This document shows positions 1-7,909 of a DNA stretch of 64,000 bases, piece by piece (position 1 is the stretch's first letter; each line of letters starts with the position of its first letter). The notes under the pieces were generated by a model, which saw only the letters and a list, made by a program, of their open reading frames with translations, had not been told where the DNA came from and did no database searches. Origin of the DNA: Moritella sp. F3 (GTDB taxonomy: Bacteria > Pseudomonadota > Gammaproteobacteria > Enterobacterales > Moritellaceae); the NCBI RefSeq assembly GCF_015082335.1, contig NZ_BLRL01000006.1, positions 199,431-263,430 of the forward strand. The letters are read 5' to 3'. Made by a program: the position numbers and the translations under genes.

Positions 1-419
1 CGGTGAGATGTACTGATTGCGCTTTTACTAATACTCACATCTGAAATTGAAGTGTTATATGCGGCATTACCGGCCAGCAAGCCGATAGCAGTATTCCCGT
101 CATTTTCAGTAATGCTCATTGAGTCAAGATTTAAATGACTAATTTGACCACCTATGACTCTTGAGAATAAGCCCACATACTGATCGTCATACCGAATTTT
201 AAGACCAACTATACTGTAACCATTACCATCGAGTTTACCTTTAAAATCGACTGCTTTGGTTTGTACAAAACCATTACAATCGATATCGTGAGAGAGAACG
301 TAACTTTCTTTTGATCTATTTGGGATATCTAGTAGCTGTTCGCATGTTTCAATAGTTTCTGCTGCAAATGAAACTGGCGAAAGCAATGCTATTAAAGATA
401 TCAAGATTTTTGTCTTCAT
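1..419 (-). CDS. Secreted GLUG-like repeat protein, 3' end outside window
   Basis: The frame is open from an ATG at 419 to the window edge (about 139 residues). A Shine-Dalgarno AAGGA lies 7 bases upstream. The N-terminus is a typical signal peptide (MKTKILISLIALLSPVSFA, then AET). The mature part has the pattern YVLSHDIDC, KGKLDGNGYSIVGL, YVGLFSRVIGG and GLLAGNA, which resembles GLUG-type beta-helical repeats of surface proteins. A junction motif (ATTCCG, 436-441) lies just upstream, so this is probably the last visible cassette of the minus-strand row. Secretion is well supported; the GLUG assignment is by eye. Confidence 0.7.
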   Translation of the reverse strand, partial: MKTKILISLIALLSPVSFAAETIETCEQLLDIPNRSKESYVLSHDIDCNGFVQTKAVDFKGKLDGNGYSIVGLKIRYDDQYVGLFSRVIGGQISHLNLDSMSITENDGNTAIGLLAGNAAYNTSISDVSISKSAISTSH

Positions 420-950
420 GCTTATGTCCTTGTTGTTATTCCGAATTGGGTGTAAATACAGTAGAAAATGAAATGCTCTGAGCAATATATCTACATACCG
501 AACAGCGTTTATAAACGACGATTCAACACCATAATAGCGTACTTAGTACGGATTGCAACAGTTGGATATTACTTGTATATATTTTATTTAACCTGTTGAA
601 TCGAATCTGGAGTGGCTATACTTGGTCTAGTTGTAAATGCAGATACTGAAGGTGTTTTTAAAGCTTGTTTTATAGGTAATTTAGGTCGTTCATAAATAGA
701 ATATCCAATAAAGTACGCAAGCGATAATTTATTAAATTGAATAATCAGTGATTAGTTATCACGATACTGATACTCATTTTAAAAGATACATAGATTAATC
801 GTCAAAGGGACAGGTTACGACGTTAAAAGTCCCTCACTCCCAAGTTTTACACCATTTAAACAACCACCAGCATTAACACTCTCAGCATTAATATTCATAA
901 CCGATGTGCATTGTCATGCCTATTAGAATGTAAATCACTGGTTATACCTG
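420..950. other. Gene-poor stretch with gene debris
   Basis: No convincing complete gene is seen. On the minus strand a short frame ending at 815 (from an ATG at 898, 27 residues, GGCLNGVKLGSEG) and a roughly 45-residue ATG-less frame ending near 583 (KLPIKQALKTPSVSAF) both read like protein tails. They may be remnants of lost cassettes. Only one junction motif, at 436, is present, in contrast to the dense spacing further right. Confidence 0.4.
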
Positions 951-1334
951 TTATTTGGAACATGTTTCGGTATTATGACTTAGATCCAAAGAAGAAAGAT
1001 CCATTACCATTGACCCATCCTCACGATCAAAGAAGATACTTTCTGGTGAAAATATACGACCTATCGCATACAAGAACGTTCCTATTTGAGTAAGGATTTC
1101 AAAGTCTAACTCTTTAGGGGCGGGGGGGGCAGTCAATAGCTTTATGCACTCATTAGCAATTACGATTATGTCAGTAGGCAAAGGTTTACTATTGGCGTGT
1201 TTGGTAAGGATACCGCCAATATTTACACCTAGCATAAGTAGATCTGACTGAGGTGGGTTTACAAATGCATTTTCTATTTCAATTACAACGATAGTGTCAA
1301 ATATATTTCTAATACAAATTTTCATTTTTTTCAT
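951..1334 (-). CDS. Hypothetical protein, 127 aa
   Basis: Not recognised. The start is MKKMKICIRN at 1334, with GGAATTATAAAGC upstream; the second Met (1325) is equally possible. The protein has no signal peptide and no obvious membrane helix, and is moderately hydrophobic in the middle (DLLMLGVNIGGILTK). A degenerate junction motif (TTACCG, 1363-1368) sits between it and the stop of the preceding gene at 1377, which makes it a cassette of the row. It ends in a polar tail (SHNTETCSK). Confidence 0.6.
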   Translation of the reverse strand: MKKMKICIRNIFDTIVVIEIENAFVNPPQSDLLMLGVNIGGILTKHANSKPLPTDIIVIANECIKLLTAPPAPKELDFEILTQIGTFLYAIGRIFSPESIFFDREDGSMVMDLSSLDLSHNTETCSK

Positions 1335-1376
1335 GCTTTATAATTCCATTGGCGTAACTTACTTACCGTGTTTGAG

Positions 1377-1565
1377 TTAATTTCTAGTGACTAATTGGTG
1401 ATCATCCATCTTTAAGTGTGAGTCGAGTTCAGTATCACCATATTTCATTGATGCTTTAAGGTGACTAATAATATCTCTTTCTTCTTTTCTTGATATTATC
1501 CCCTGGAAATGTAACTTCATTAGCCTGTTTTTTATTTTAGATAATTTTTGATGTTGAGAATCCAT
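1377..1565 (-). CDS. Small charged hypothetical protein, 62 aa
   Basis: Lys/Arg/His-rich and predicted helical (MDSQHQKLSKIKNRLMKLHF), with no membrane segment. The ATG at 1565 follows the junction motif CGGAAT (plus strand ATTCCG, 1571-1576) by only a few bases, so the motif can hardly be a normal ribosome-binding site. The style recalls short basic SHOCT-like tails (GIISRKEERDII), but this is only an impression. Confidence 0.55.
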   Translation of the reverse strand: MDSQHQKLSKIKNRLMKLHFQGIISRKEERDIISHLKASMKYGDTELDSHLKMDDHQLVTRN

Positions 1566-1637
1566 GAATTATTCCGTATTTGAGTGCGCATGCACAATTG
1601 CTGTTTGCCTGATATTTACCGTGATCTGACGTGGCTT

Positions 1638-1922
1638 TTAATTAAAATTAAAAGCATACTTGGGATTAGCATCTTTATATTCGGGAAATGCAATTTCCAG
1701 TTCAGCTCCTAATTCTTCACCAATGGCAATGAAAGTCATGATAGATAACGGCGGCTCTGACTTTGTTTTTGCCACATCTTTTTTAATCGACTCAATTGTT
1801 TTAGGCTCAGTTAAAAAAATTAAACCTATTCTTTTTTGATATTCGAAATCACCCCGAATCCAATGTAAGTAAAACAATTTTCCGCTAAGATTTATCGAAA
1901 ACAAAAACAGCATCATAACCAC
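1638..1922 (-). CDS. Hypothetical protein, likely 3' part of a frameshifted gene
   Basis: This frame reads SGKLFYLHWIRGDFEYQK and continues to a stop at 1638. Its first residues overlap the end of the 1885-2289 frame, which stops right after AVFVFDKS. Removing one T from the TCTTAGC tract joins them as AVFVFDKSSGKLFYLHW, a natural continuation. The nominal ATG start (1922) lies inside the other frame and has no good ribosome-binding site, so I favour one gene of about 217 residues broken by a one-base insertion. The stop at the break is followed directly by CGGAAAAT, the junction motif of this row. Confidence 0.5.
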   Translation of the reverse strand: MVMMLFLFSINLSGKLFYLHWIRGDFEYQKRIGLIFLTEPKTIESIKKDVAKTKSEPPLSIMTFIAIGEELGAELEIAFPEYKDANPKYAFNFN

Positions 1923-2289
1923 TGCTATTCACTTCAACATCTTGGTACAAGTCACGCAATCCAATTTCTTGAAGATAAAAGATAAGATCCACAAATGGCT
2001 TCATGCCATAAGTTTTAATTGTTCTGTATATCTCTGAACTCTCATTTTTAATTGCAACTTCCATTTCACTACCGGCATGATCATCAGAATCAAACTGCTG
2101 AATGTAATCAGCAATGTCGCCATCAAAACTTGGCACTTCACTGCTGATAATTTCGGAAGTAAGTGCTTTCAACTCAAGAGCATCAAACTTTGAATTTAAG
2201 TGTCGAACCACCGTTGCATTCGATTTAGAAATACGATTTTGTTTAGCTTTCAACTTTGCCCGTTTAGATCTTTTTTCTTTATTCGCCAT
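1885..2289 (-). CDS. Hypothetical protein, 134 aa, basic N-terminus, 5' part of a split gene
   Basis: The start is MANKEKRSKRAKLKAKQN at 2289, a strongly basic N-terminus followed by an acidic middle (PSFDGDIADYIQQFDSDD). Not recognised. It ends at a TAG that coincides with a CGGAAAAT motif, and the 1638-1922 frame appears to carry its natural C-terminus. It is either frameshifted or an authentic short product truncated at a junction. The upstream intergenic region holds a perfect 22-bp palindrome instead of the usual motif. Confidence 0.6.
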   Translation of the reverse strand: MANKEKRSKRAKLKAKQNRISKSNATVVRHLNSKFDALELKALTSEIISSEVPSFDGDIADYIQQFDSDDHAGSEMEVAIKNESSEIYRTIKTYGMKPFVDLIFYLQEIGLRDLYQDVEVNSSGYDAVFVFDKS

Positions 2290-2324
2290 TACTTAATGTA
2301 CCTTTGTTTTTTGAATGAAAATCT

Positions 2325-2346
2325 GATTTTGCAGATCTGCAAAATC
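2325..2346. terminator. Perfect 22-bp palindrome, possible terminator or operator
   Basis: GATTTTGCAGA followed by TCTGCAAAATC is a perfect inverted repeat in the junction between the genes at 2360 and 2289. In gene direction a T-rich stretch (AGATTTT) follows, so it could terminate transcription. It could equally be a dimeric operator, because it lies about 35 bases upstream of the next start. Confidence 0.45.
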
Positions 2347-2359
2347 AAGGACAGCTATT

Positions 2360-2836
2360 CTAATGCTTTTTATTTAATGAGTTAATTAACTCAATAGCTT
2401 GTGCCTTAAATTCTGCGCTATCAAATTCCCATGTTTCATTAGGCTCTGGCAAAGAGGGGAATATTTCAAAAAGAGCATATTCAAATACTTCCATAGTTCT
2501 CACTACATCAAAAAATTCAAAGTTTAGTGATTCAAGCATGATTAACGTACTTGAGTGATCCGATGGTTCATTTTTCAAGTTAATGATTACACTCTCGTAA
2601 TCTTCACCTCCATAAGCCCCTTCAGTACCACAACTAGAGCGAATACTACCCCCTTCAATAGATACATCTACCCAAATTTCACCATCTTCATAATCGTCTT
2701 CGTTTAACGATATAGTTACTATTTGAAACTCACCATCTGTATCATTAGGCAAATAAGAAACACCAATCAGGCTAGGTACTGAACTACTCATGATTTTATT
2801 GGTTTTCACAAATTCAATTGCTTCTCTAAACTTCAT
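2360..2836 (-). CDS. Hypothetical acidic protein, 158 aa
   Basis: Soluble and very acidic in the first two thirds (SLNEDDYEDGEIWVDVSIEG), with no signal or membrane segment. The style resembles small immunity or SUKH-like proteins, but I cannot assign it. The start at 2836 has AAGAAGGTAAGTTT upstream (good Shine-Dalgarno). The junction motif ATTCCG is at 2855-2860. The 3' end includes the palindrome GAGTTAATTAACTC. Confidence 0.65.
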   Translation of the reverse strand: MKFREAIEFVKTNKIMSSSVPSLIGVSYLPNDTDGEFQIVTISLNEDDYEDGEIWVDVSIEGGSIRSSCGTEGAYGGEDYESVIINLKNEPSDHSSTLIMLESLNFEFFDVVRTMEVFEYALFEIFPSLPEPNETWEFDSAEFKAQAIELINSLNKKH

Positions 2837-2900
2837 AAACTTACCTTCTTATAGATTCCGTTATTGAGTTTTGTATTTTCAAACCTACGATTTTTAGGTA

Positions 2901-3620
2901 TTAAAATTGATTACAAATATCACTATTATTTATCAATTCCTTTAACTGAAGTATATCCCGTTTTATGTATGCCTTTTCGATAGAAACCTTTTCTGTATCA
3001 ATAAACGTCATGAGTTCGATTGTACCAGCCTGCCTTCCACATTTTCCCTCAATTAACGAGTCAATCATAAACACACTTCCAGAGGAGTGCTCTGGAGCAT
3101 GATCAAGAGCAAGGTAAAGCATGTTTTTTTGCTTATCCCCAGTATTAGGGTGCCTTGCAAGTGTCAACATTAAAGATCTGCCATCAGACGGGTTATCCTG
3201 CAAAGTCGTTTCCATACTTAACTTTTGTTCATACGTTAGATTTGGCGCTACACGTTCAATATCATCCCAATTTAAAGTTGCTTTGTTTAACTCCCATATC
3301 TCGCGCAGCCTTACGTTTTCAGGACTATTCCACATAGACTCATTTAAGTCATTAAGGTCATTTTTATCAAAATCGATTTCTTGAATATCTTTCACACCGT
3401 AAAAACTCCCTACCAATAGCTCTTCACCGCGTTGTTGTTGTAAAGTAATTCCACTAGATGAAATAGGTAAAGCAACTTGTAATGTATTAATCGTTTTAGG
3501 TGTGTTGTGTTGCGATCCACTAGCTGTACTCTGAATAGGTGACTGACTATTTACTATAAGTTGAGTAAATACAGAACCGATGATAATACCAGCGCCAAGA
3601 GTAATTACGGTCTTCTTCAT
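2901..3620 (-). CDS. Membrane-anchored hypothetical protein, 239 aa
   Basis: I start this at MKKTVITLGAGIIIGSVF (3620) because AATAAGGATG precedes it and the junction motif TATCCG (3638-3643) lies just upstream; a longer frame to 3695 would run through that motif. One N-terminal membrane helix is followed by a long polar domain containing LTYEQKLSMETTLQDNPSDG. Function unknown; a bitopic periplasmic protein is the simplest reading. Confidence 0.6.
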   Translation of the reverse strand: MKKTVITLGAGIIIGSVFTQLIVNSQSPIQSTASGSQHNTPKTINTLQVALPISSSGITLQQQRGEELLVGSFYGVKDIQEIDFDKNDLNDLNESMWNSPENVRLREIWELNKATLNWDDIERVAPNLTYEQKLSMETTLQDNPSDGRSLMLTLARHPNTGDKQKNMLYLALDHAPEHSSGSVFMIDSLIEGKCGRQAGTIELMTFIDTEKVSIEKAYIKRDILQLKELINNSDICNQF

Positions 3621-3648
3621 CCTTATTAACAACCTTGTATCCGTTAAG

Positions 3649-3966
3649 TTATTCGATGATCTTAAAAGTCGATCTACGCTGTTCTGCAAGCTCATTAGAG
3701 TTCATCCGCGCCTTAGCAACGTTACCAACGATTACTCCATCAGAATCAGTGATTATAAAGCGCTTTCTTGCCAAGTAACCTAAGCTATTTCTAAATGAAT
3801 TATCAGTTAAACCAATAGATGGTAAATAATAATGGGCCGAACAATCTTGATCTGAGATTGTGTCTAAATGCTTAATGTATTCAGAATCATCTAATTTCTG
3901 TTTTTTACTTGCAGTAAACTTTCGATAAACCAATTTGGCTAAATCCCAAATCATTATCCCGATCAT
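3649..3966 (-). CDS. Paralogue of the 10641 cassette protein, N-terminus lost to a nonsense codon
   Basis: Clearly homologous along its length to the product at 10641-10991 (SAHYYLPSIGLT, ITDSDGVIVGNVAKARM, LAEQRRSTFKII). In the intact copy the protein begins MNEIMQAAIYAMIGIM. Here the corresponding DNA reads ATG GAT GAA ATT ATA TAA, so a CAA glutamine codon has become TAA and translation could restart at MIGIMIWDLAK. A membrane helix begins there. The upstream junction motif is also degenerate (CAGAAAAT). It is probably a decaying cassette copy. Confidence 0.6.
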   Translation of the reverse strand: MIGIMIWDLAKLVYRKFTASKKQKLDDSEYIKHLDTISDQDCSAHYYLPSIGLTDNSFRNSLGYLARKRFIITDSDGVIVGNVAKARMNSNELAEQRRSTFKIIE

Positions 3967-4036
3967 TGCATAGATAACAGCTTATATAATTTCATCCATT
4001 TACAAATTTTCTGAGATCGATAGGTGCATTAGCCAA

Positions 4037-4153
4037 TTAATTGATTTTTGAATTATCTAGGCTTTTCCAATACTCATTCATACTAGCAATGGCCTCTATG
4101 AATAAGTTATTTTTAACTAATAAATTAGCGATTAAAATCGGTATAAAACCCAT
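4037..4153 (-). CDS. Small membrane protein, 38 aa
   Basis: MGFIPILIANLLVKNNLFIE, then IASMNEYWKSLDNSKIN and TAA. There is one hydrophobic N-terminal stretch. The same frame is open upstream to a TTG about 20 bases earlier (LGVGLA added). It fills the otherwise empty 160 bp between genes. No good ribosome-binding site or junction motif is visible, so it may be a remnant. Confidence 0.35.
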   Translation of the reverse strand: MGFIPILIANLLVKNNLFIEAIASMNEYWKSLDNSKIN

Positions 4154-4196
4154 TGCCAAACCGACTCCCAAAAGGCAATAAGATTAATTGAAGATT

Positions 4197-4547
4197 TTAG
4201 AGTTCACTTAAAGGCCAATTTAGATCTATTATGTTATTGGCTTTTTGTATCACTGCGTACAGTTCGATTGCATTTGCTTCAACTGCACATTCGTCATGAC
4301 TTACAGGTGGATTCTCTATCGAATCTATAAAAGATTTTGAATCACTAATAGGCTTACGACAAATTAACTTATAACGCTGTAGTGTTTTCTCGTTATCCCT
4401 GTCGAGAGCAACCCATTCAGATATAAAATGGGCCGTAACACTTTCATTAATTGTTATAACTTGGTTTATTTGTCCTACAACGAACATAGATAAACCAAAT
4501 GCTGATACACCACCCCATGCAATAGTTTTTCTTAAATACTTATTCAT
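4197..4547 (-). CDS. Membrane-anchored hypothetical protein, 116 aa
   Basis: N-terminal membrane helix (WGGVSAFGLSMFVVGQI) and a small extracytoplasmic domain with two cysteines (YKLICRKPI, HDECAVEANAI) that could form a disulfide. The start at 4547 has ATAAGGAAATAAAA upstream. A full junction motif CGGAAAAT (4564-4571) lies 5 bases after the stop of the preceding gene, as is typical of the row. Confidence 0.65.
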   Translation of the reverse strand: MNKYLRKTIAWGGVSAFGLSMFVVGQINQVITINESVTAHFISEWVALDRDNEKTLQRYKLICRKPISDSKSFIDSIENPPVSHDECAVEANAIELYAVIQKANNIIDLNWPLSEL

Positions 4548-4575
4548 TTTTATTTCCTTATGTATTTTCCGTTTA

Positions 4576-4848
4576 TTAATCAGTTATCAATTTAGCCATT
4601 TTGTTTAACACTGTTTTAGCAAACTCGGGGGCTTGGTTTTTCGCTAAATCCACCCCTTTAATATCACCGGTTACAAAGCCTAAATAATGTAATTCATACA
4701 AGTCGGGTTCTTCATCTGACTTTTGAATTATCATCATTTCTTGACCAGCGAACATCGATGTTTGCATGATGCTATGATCTTCACCGCGCCACTTTTGCGG
4801 TTCAATATCCAATCTTAATCGTCCCGTTGGGCTTGTTTTAATATCCAT
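4576..4848 (-). CDS. Hypothetical protein, 90 aa
   Basis: Soluble, starting MDIKTSPTGRLRLDIEPQKW at 4848 after ACATTGGAAAAATTAG. Not recognised. The tail (EFAKTVLNKMAKLITD) is amphipathic. The junction motif GTTTCCG is at 4877-4883, separated from the next upstream gene by about 65 bp without an evident gene. Confidence 0.6.
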   Translation of the reverse strand: MDIKTSPTGRLRLDIEPQKWRGEDHSIMQTSMFAGQEMMIIQKSDEEPDLYELHYLGFVTGDIKGVDLAKNQAPEFAKTVLNKMAKLITD

Positions 4849-4947
4849 CTAATTTTTCCAATGTAAGCAGAAATAAGTTTCCGTTGATTGGCCGATGCCA
4901 GTTTCCAACTATATTAATGAGCCATTATATTCCCCACCAAAAAGTCA

Positions 4948-5196
4948 CTATTTTTTCACCCAGTCTGGCGTCTCGATGGTTTTCATTTCGGGTATATGAT
5001 GAATGTCGTTTTTTGTGAAAACATGCATCTTACCTCCTAAACCTGATTCTGAAACAGCAACAATATCACCTACTGGATCTTTAATTAGTACAGGCTTAAG
5101 TATTTCTCTTCTACCGACAAAATACATCATTTCAAGTTCAATGGGGAGTCCATCACAGGTTTCAACTGGACCTTGTTGCATCACTATTTTTTCCAT
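4948..5196 (-). CDS. Hypothetical protein, 82 aa
   Basis: Soluble and beta-rich by appearance (VLIKDPVGDIVAVSESGLGG, MHVFTKNDIHHIPEMKTIE), starting MEKIVMQQGPVETCDGLP at 5196. The upstream sequence AAAGGACGGTTTAAAATAT gives a reasonable ribosome-binding site. The junction motif ACTTTCCG is at 5249-5256, next to the palindrome GTGCGCATGTGCAC. Confidence 0.6.
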   Translation of the reverse strand: MEKIVMQQGPVETCDGLPIELEMMYFVGRREILKPVLIKDPVGDIVAVSESGLGGKMHVFTKNDIHHIPEMKTIETPDWVKK

Positions 5197-5315
5197 ATAT
5201 TTTAAACCGTCCTTTCAGTGTTTGGTTTAGAAAATTGCAGAATTAGCAACTTTCCGTGTTTTAGTGCGCATGTGCACTTTCTGTAAAATTCTGTTGTTTC
5301 ATTATCTACTTGGTT

Positions 5316-5408
5316 GTTGGCTTAGATAGGCAGCTTTCATACTTACCTGTGAGTACCATCATTTCATTAAATGTTTCATCGTACTGCTGTGATGATGCGG
5401 CCTTTGCT
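5316..5408 (-). pseudogene. C-terminal gene fragment without a start
   Basis: A frame of about 30 codons encodes SSQQYDETFNEMMVLTGK followed by YESCLSKPTTK and TAG. It reads like a genuine protein tail but has a stop immediately upstream and no start codon. It abuts the stop of the 5407 gene in another frame. I read it as the tail of a lost cassette, or as the natural end of the 5407-5652 gene after a frameshift. Confidence 0.35.
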
Positions 5409-5652
5409 ACCTATTCTTGTAATTTTCTTTCTTATTTGATACCGCATGCTGATATATAAAGGCACAAGTAACTGGGGTGAAAGCGACGGAATGTATAATG
5501 AACCAAAGAACAGTTCGACCAATGTTGAATTGTTCATGTACGATTACAGCCCCTACAAATGCGGATAGTAATAACCCGATGATAGAGAAAATAAAGAGTA
5601 TAGATAAAGTACTACCGTTGATAATCCATTTTTTAATTTTGTTCAAAGTCAT
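5407..5652 (-). CDS. Small two-helix membrane protein, 81 aa
   Basis: Two hydrophobic segments (LSILFIFSIIGLLLSAFVGAV and VLWFIIHSVAFTPVTCAFI) with short polar ends. The start is at 5652 after AAGGACAAGTA. No junction motif is found immediately upstream (5653-5719). The sequence downstream of the stop encodes a plausible C-terminal extension in another frame, so the true product may be longer. Confidence 0.6.
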   Translation of the reverse strand: MTLNKIKKWIINGSTLSILFIFSIIGLLLSAFVGAVIVHEQFNIGRTVLWFIIHSVAFTPVTCAFIYQHAVSNKKENYKNR

Positions 5653-5719
5653 TACTTGTCCTTATTTACCATTACTCGATGCCAAAGCCATCACCAGCGG
5701 CACATCCATTATGATTTTG

Positions 5720-6103
5720 TTAACCAATGTACGTATTTAGTGGTTTAAATTCACATGTATTAGCTGCATCAACTTGTCGCTCAATCGCAATTATAGGATT
5801 ATTAAATACTCTTAAATCCATTGGGAAAACAAAACTCACGACTTTGATGAGAAAACTAGCTGCGAACGAAGCTTCCGGACCGCTACAGTGTTTAGATATG
5901 ACGCTAGCAAACTCAAAGTATTGCTCCATTCTAAATTGTGTTGAACCGTCCAGAATTTTGGTCAAATCACCTTCCATGCGAGCAGGGAATGCACCAGAGT
6001 CAACCAATGCACTGTAAGCTTCATGAGTAGACATTTTACCAGTATCGTTATCTGAGCATCCACTCATGACTAGAAGTGTAATTAATACGATAAATTTATT
6101 CAT
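5720..6103 (-). CDS. Putative lipoprotein, 127 aa
   Basis: A lipoprotein signal with lipobox VMSGC (MNKFIVLITLLVMSGCSDND) is followed by a soluble domain with further cysteines (SKHCSGPE, ANTCEF). Expected location is the periplasmic face of a membrane. Function unknown. The junction motif ATTCCG (6111-6116) lies 8 bases upstream of the start, so the site overlaps the translation initiation region. Confidence 0.65.
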   Translation of the reverse strand: MNKFIVLITLLVMSGCSDNDTGKMSTHEAYSALVDSGAFPARMEGDLTKILDGSTQFRMEQYFEFASVISKHCSGPEASFAASFLIKVVSFVFPMDLRVFNNPIIAIERQVDAANTCEFKPLNTYIG

Positions 6104-6181
6104 CAGGTAAATTCCGATAAGTTGATAGTAAATTTACTACTGCCATTTTCTTACAAATGGCAGGGGTAAATTAACTTGCAC

Positions 6182-6442
6182 TTAATTCATTGACTCAGCT
6201 TTTAACTTTGAGAGTTCATTAGCCTTTTTATCTAAATCATTCATGGTTGTAAATACTGGACCACCAGTAGAAATACCAATTGCAAGACCAACCAAAGTAT
6301 CAACCTTATCAACAGGCAGATCGAGTTCTTTAGCCACTCTTTTGCAAGCTCGCACATCGTTCAAGCCAAATTGCAATACTTCCATTAAACAGCTAGCTAA
6401 ATCATCATCTAATTGTGAGAATGCTTTTTTTACATTGTTCAT
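6182..6442 (-). CDS. Hypothetical helical protein, 86 aa
   Basis: Cytosolic and all-helical in appearance (FSQLDDDLASCLMEVLQFGL, CKRVAKELDLPVDKVDTL). A short helix-turn-helix-like stretch is possible, but I would not assign DNA binding. The start at 6442 has TTAAGGGAACAT upstream, and the junction motif ATTTTCCG (6454-6461) is adjacent. Confidence 0.6.
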   Translation of the reverse strand: MNNVKKAFSQLDDDLASCLMEVLQFGLNDVRACKRVAKELDLPVDKVDTLVGLAIGISTGGPVFTTMNDLDKKANELSKLKAESMN

Positions 6443-6467
6443 ATGTTCCCTTAATTTTCCGACAAGA

Positions 6468-6800
6468 TTAATCTTTTAGTAACACGACTGTTTCAACCTT
6501 GGCTTTATCCAAAGTTAACAAGTTAAACTCTTTGCGTTCACCATCTTTAAAGATCACTATCATGTTTGTAAATACGCCACTCTCTAGTGGGCTAATCAAA
6601 ACAGAGTTTGGTTTTTCACTGTTAATATCAACCTTTATTGATGAACTTGCACCAACACCAATTAGGTCTATTGTTTTGTCAAAACAAAGCTCATGAGAAG
6701 TGTTTAACGGCATGTAGTTGATCACAGGTGACGGTGCTACACATTCAGCTTTAGCGCCAAATGTTGATAGTGCCAAGAGTAAATAAAATGATTTTTTCAT
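6468..6800 (-). CDS. Secreted hypothetical protein, 110 aa
   Basis: Signal peptide MKKSFYLLLALSTFGAKA, then a beta-rich mature part with two cysteines (ECVAPSP, HELCFDKT). Likely periplasmic. The start is at 6800, and the junction motif ATTTTCCG (6832-6839) lies upstream inside the last codons of the small frame 6819-6980. Confidence 0.65.
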   Translation of the reverse strand: MKKSFYLLLALSTFGAKAECVAPSPVINYMPLNTSHELCFDKTIDLIGVGASSSIKVDINSEKPNSVLISPLESGVFTNMIVIFKDGERKEFNLLTLDKAKVETVVLLKD

Positions 6801-6818
6801 GTAAAATATTCCATTCCA

Positions 6819-6980
6819 TTAAGTAAAAAGAATTTTCCGTTGGGTTTGTATTTTTGCATCAAAACGACAGTTATTTTCATTTATTCTAGCTCTAGGTTGT
6901 AGTTGCCATTCTCCTAGTCTTAATAGCTTTAAGAAAAGGTTTGCACTCTTAAAATCAAATCCCATATATTTATTAAGCAT
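6819..6980 (-). CDS. Small basic hypothetical protein, 53 aa
   Basis: MLNKYMGFDFKSANLFLKLL then a basic C-terminus (GEWQLQPRARINENNCR). The last codons run through the junction motif and give QRKILFT. This is what would follow if the natural stop had been replaced when a neighbouring unit was joined. The ATG is 7 bases after the stop of the tiny gene 6988-7065, suggesting coupling. Residue pattern and spacing support coding; function unknown. Confidence 0.45.
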   Translation of the reverse strand: MLNKYMGFDFKSANLFLKLLRLGEWQLQPRARINENNCRFDAKIQTQRKILFT

Positions 6981-6987
6981 AATTTGA

Positions 6988-7065
6988 CTACCAGTTCAAA
7001 ATTACTAAAGCGTTAAATATCAAAAAAATTACTAATATTAGATTCGTGTAATTTTTTTTACTCAT
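6988..7065 (-). CDS. Tiny hydrophobic peptide, 25 aa
   Basis: MSKKNYTNLILVIFLIFNAL then VILNW and TAG: a Lys-rich start followed by one membrane helix, like many bacterial micro-membrane proteins. A junction-like motif (CGGGATTTTG, plus strand near 7066-7075) precedes the ATG. It could be a complete micro-cassette or the start of an eroded membrane protein. Confidence 0.35.
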   Translation of the reverse strand: MSKKNYTNLILVIFLIFNALVILNW

Positions 7066-7179
7066 AAACAAAATCCCGTTATTGTACACTTAAATTAATT
7101 ATACCGTCCTTAGTACGGCTGTCACGTTTTAAATTTCAGTTAGCACAAGTTAATTGTTAAGACTCATCGGAGTTACTTA

Positions 7180-7338
7180 GTGCCTTACATTAATGATTTA
7201 TCTAGAAAGAACTTCAGATATCCATCTGCCAAAGTAATAAAGGAATATCAGAAGGGGGTAGGGCTCCTGAGTGGGCTTTGCAGATCTCCGCGAATAGCAC
7301 TAACTCAAATTAGAAATGTTAACACCGTAATTGGATAA
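7180..7338 (+). CDS. Possible small plus-strand gene, 52 aa
   Basis: A GTG start with GGAG 8 bases upstream (CGGAGTTACTTAGTG) opens a frame reading YINDLSRKNFRYPSAK and KEYQKGVGLLSGLCRSPR. It is the only candidate in the 7075-7440 gap and opposes the row. No homologue is recognised; it may be spurious or a fragment of an invading element. Confidence 0.25.
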   Translation: MPYINDLSRKNFRYPSAKVIKEYQKGVGLLSGLCRSPRIALTQIRNVNTVIG

Positions 7339-7442
7339 TAATTTTAAGTTATTGCGCTGTTTTTAGTTAGGAATAATAATTTTCTGTTGTTTCAGATACG
7401 GCCGGTGGGACTTTATTAGCTACCAACTATTTTCCGACATAT

Positions 7443-7871
7443 TTATTGATAACTACATAATTTAAGAGTTCGCTTTACATCTTGAATGAAGGCTTCTAAG
7501 TATCCTCCAAACATATCAACAGATTCACACCTTTCTTCCTGATCAAGAATCTCATTTTGCCAATAACAATCTAACCATCGCACCAGTAGCTTAAACGTCC
7601 CCAGCGCAGTGCTTAATAACCAGCTATTTTCTAACGATTCATCAGTGACAGGTTTACTTTTAATTACCGAAGGTAAGCGAGCGTAACTCTCAATCTCAAC
7701 AAAGTACTCTTTAAGTAATATGATTAATGAGTCAATAGATTCAGCTTTGTTGGGATTCAACGCCTCAACAATGACAAGTAGTTCTTTGGTTCTCTGCTGA
7801 TATTTCCCTGCATGTATCGCTAGTATAAACGTTACATTCATTGGCGATCTAAGACTTTGTTCGTTACTCAT
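7443..7871 (-). CDS. Hypothetical helical protein, 142 aa
   Basis: Cytosolic, mostly helical (YQQRTKELLVIVEALNPNKA, LGTFKLLVRWLDCYWQNEIL). Starts MSNEQSLRSPMNVTF at 7871. Motifs flank it on both sides: ATTCCG at 7880-7885 upstream and ATTTTCCG at 7429-7436 downstream, seven bases past the stop. It is a clear motif-to-motif unit of about 450 bp. Confidence 0.65.
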   Translation of the reverse strand: MSNEQSLRSPMNVTFILAIHAGKYQQRTKELLVIVEALNPNKAESIDSLIILLKEYFVEIESYARLPSVIKSKPVTDESLENSWLLSTALGTFKLLVRWLDCYWQNEILDQEERCESVDMFGGYLEAFIQDVKRTLKLCSYQ

Positions 7872-7909
7872 TGGCGTATATTCCGGTATGTATTGGCTCC
7901 ATAAAAAGT

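Noticed and set aside
911..1093. Plus-strand frame of 60 codons
   Set aside because: Antisense to the 951-1334 gene and lacks a ribosome-binding site; similar short plus-strand frames across row 1 were dropped for the same reason.
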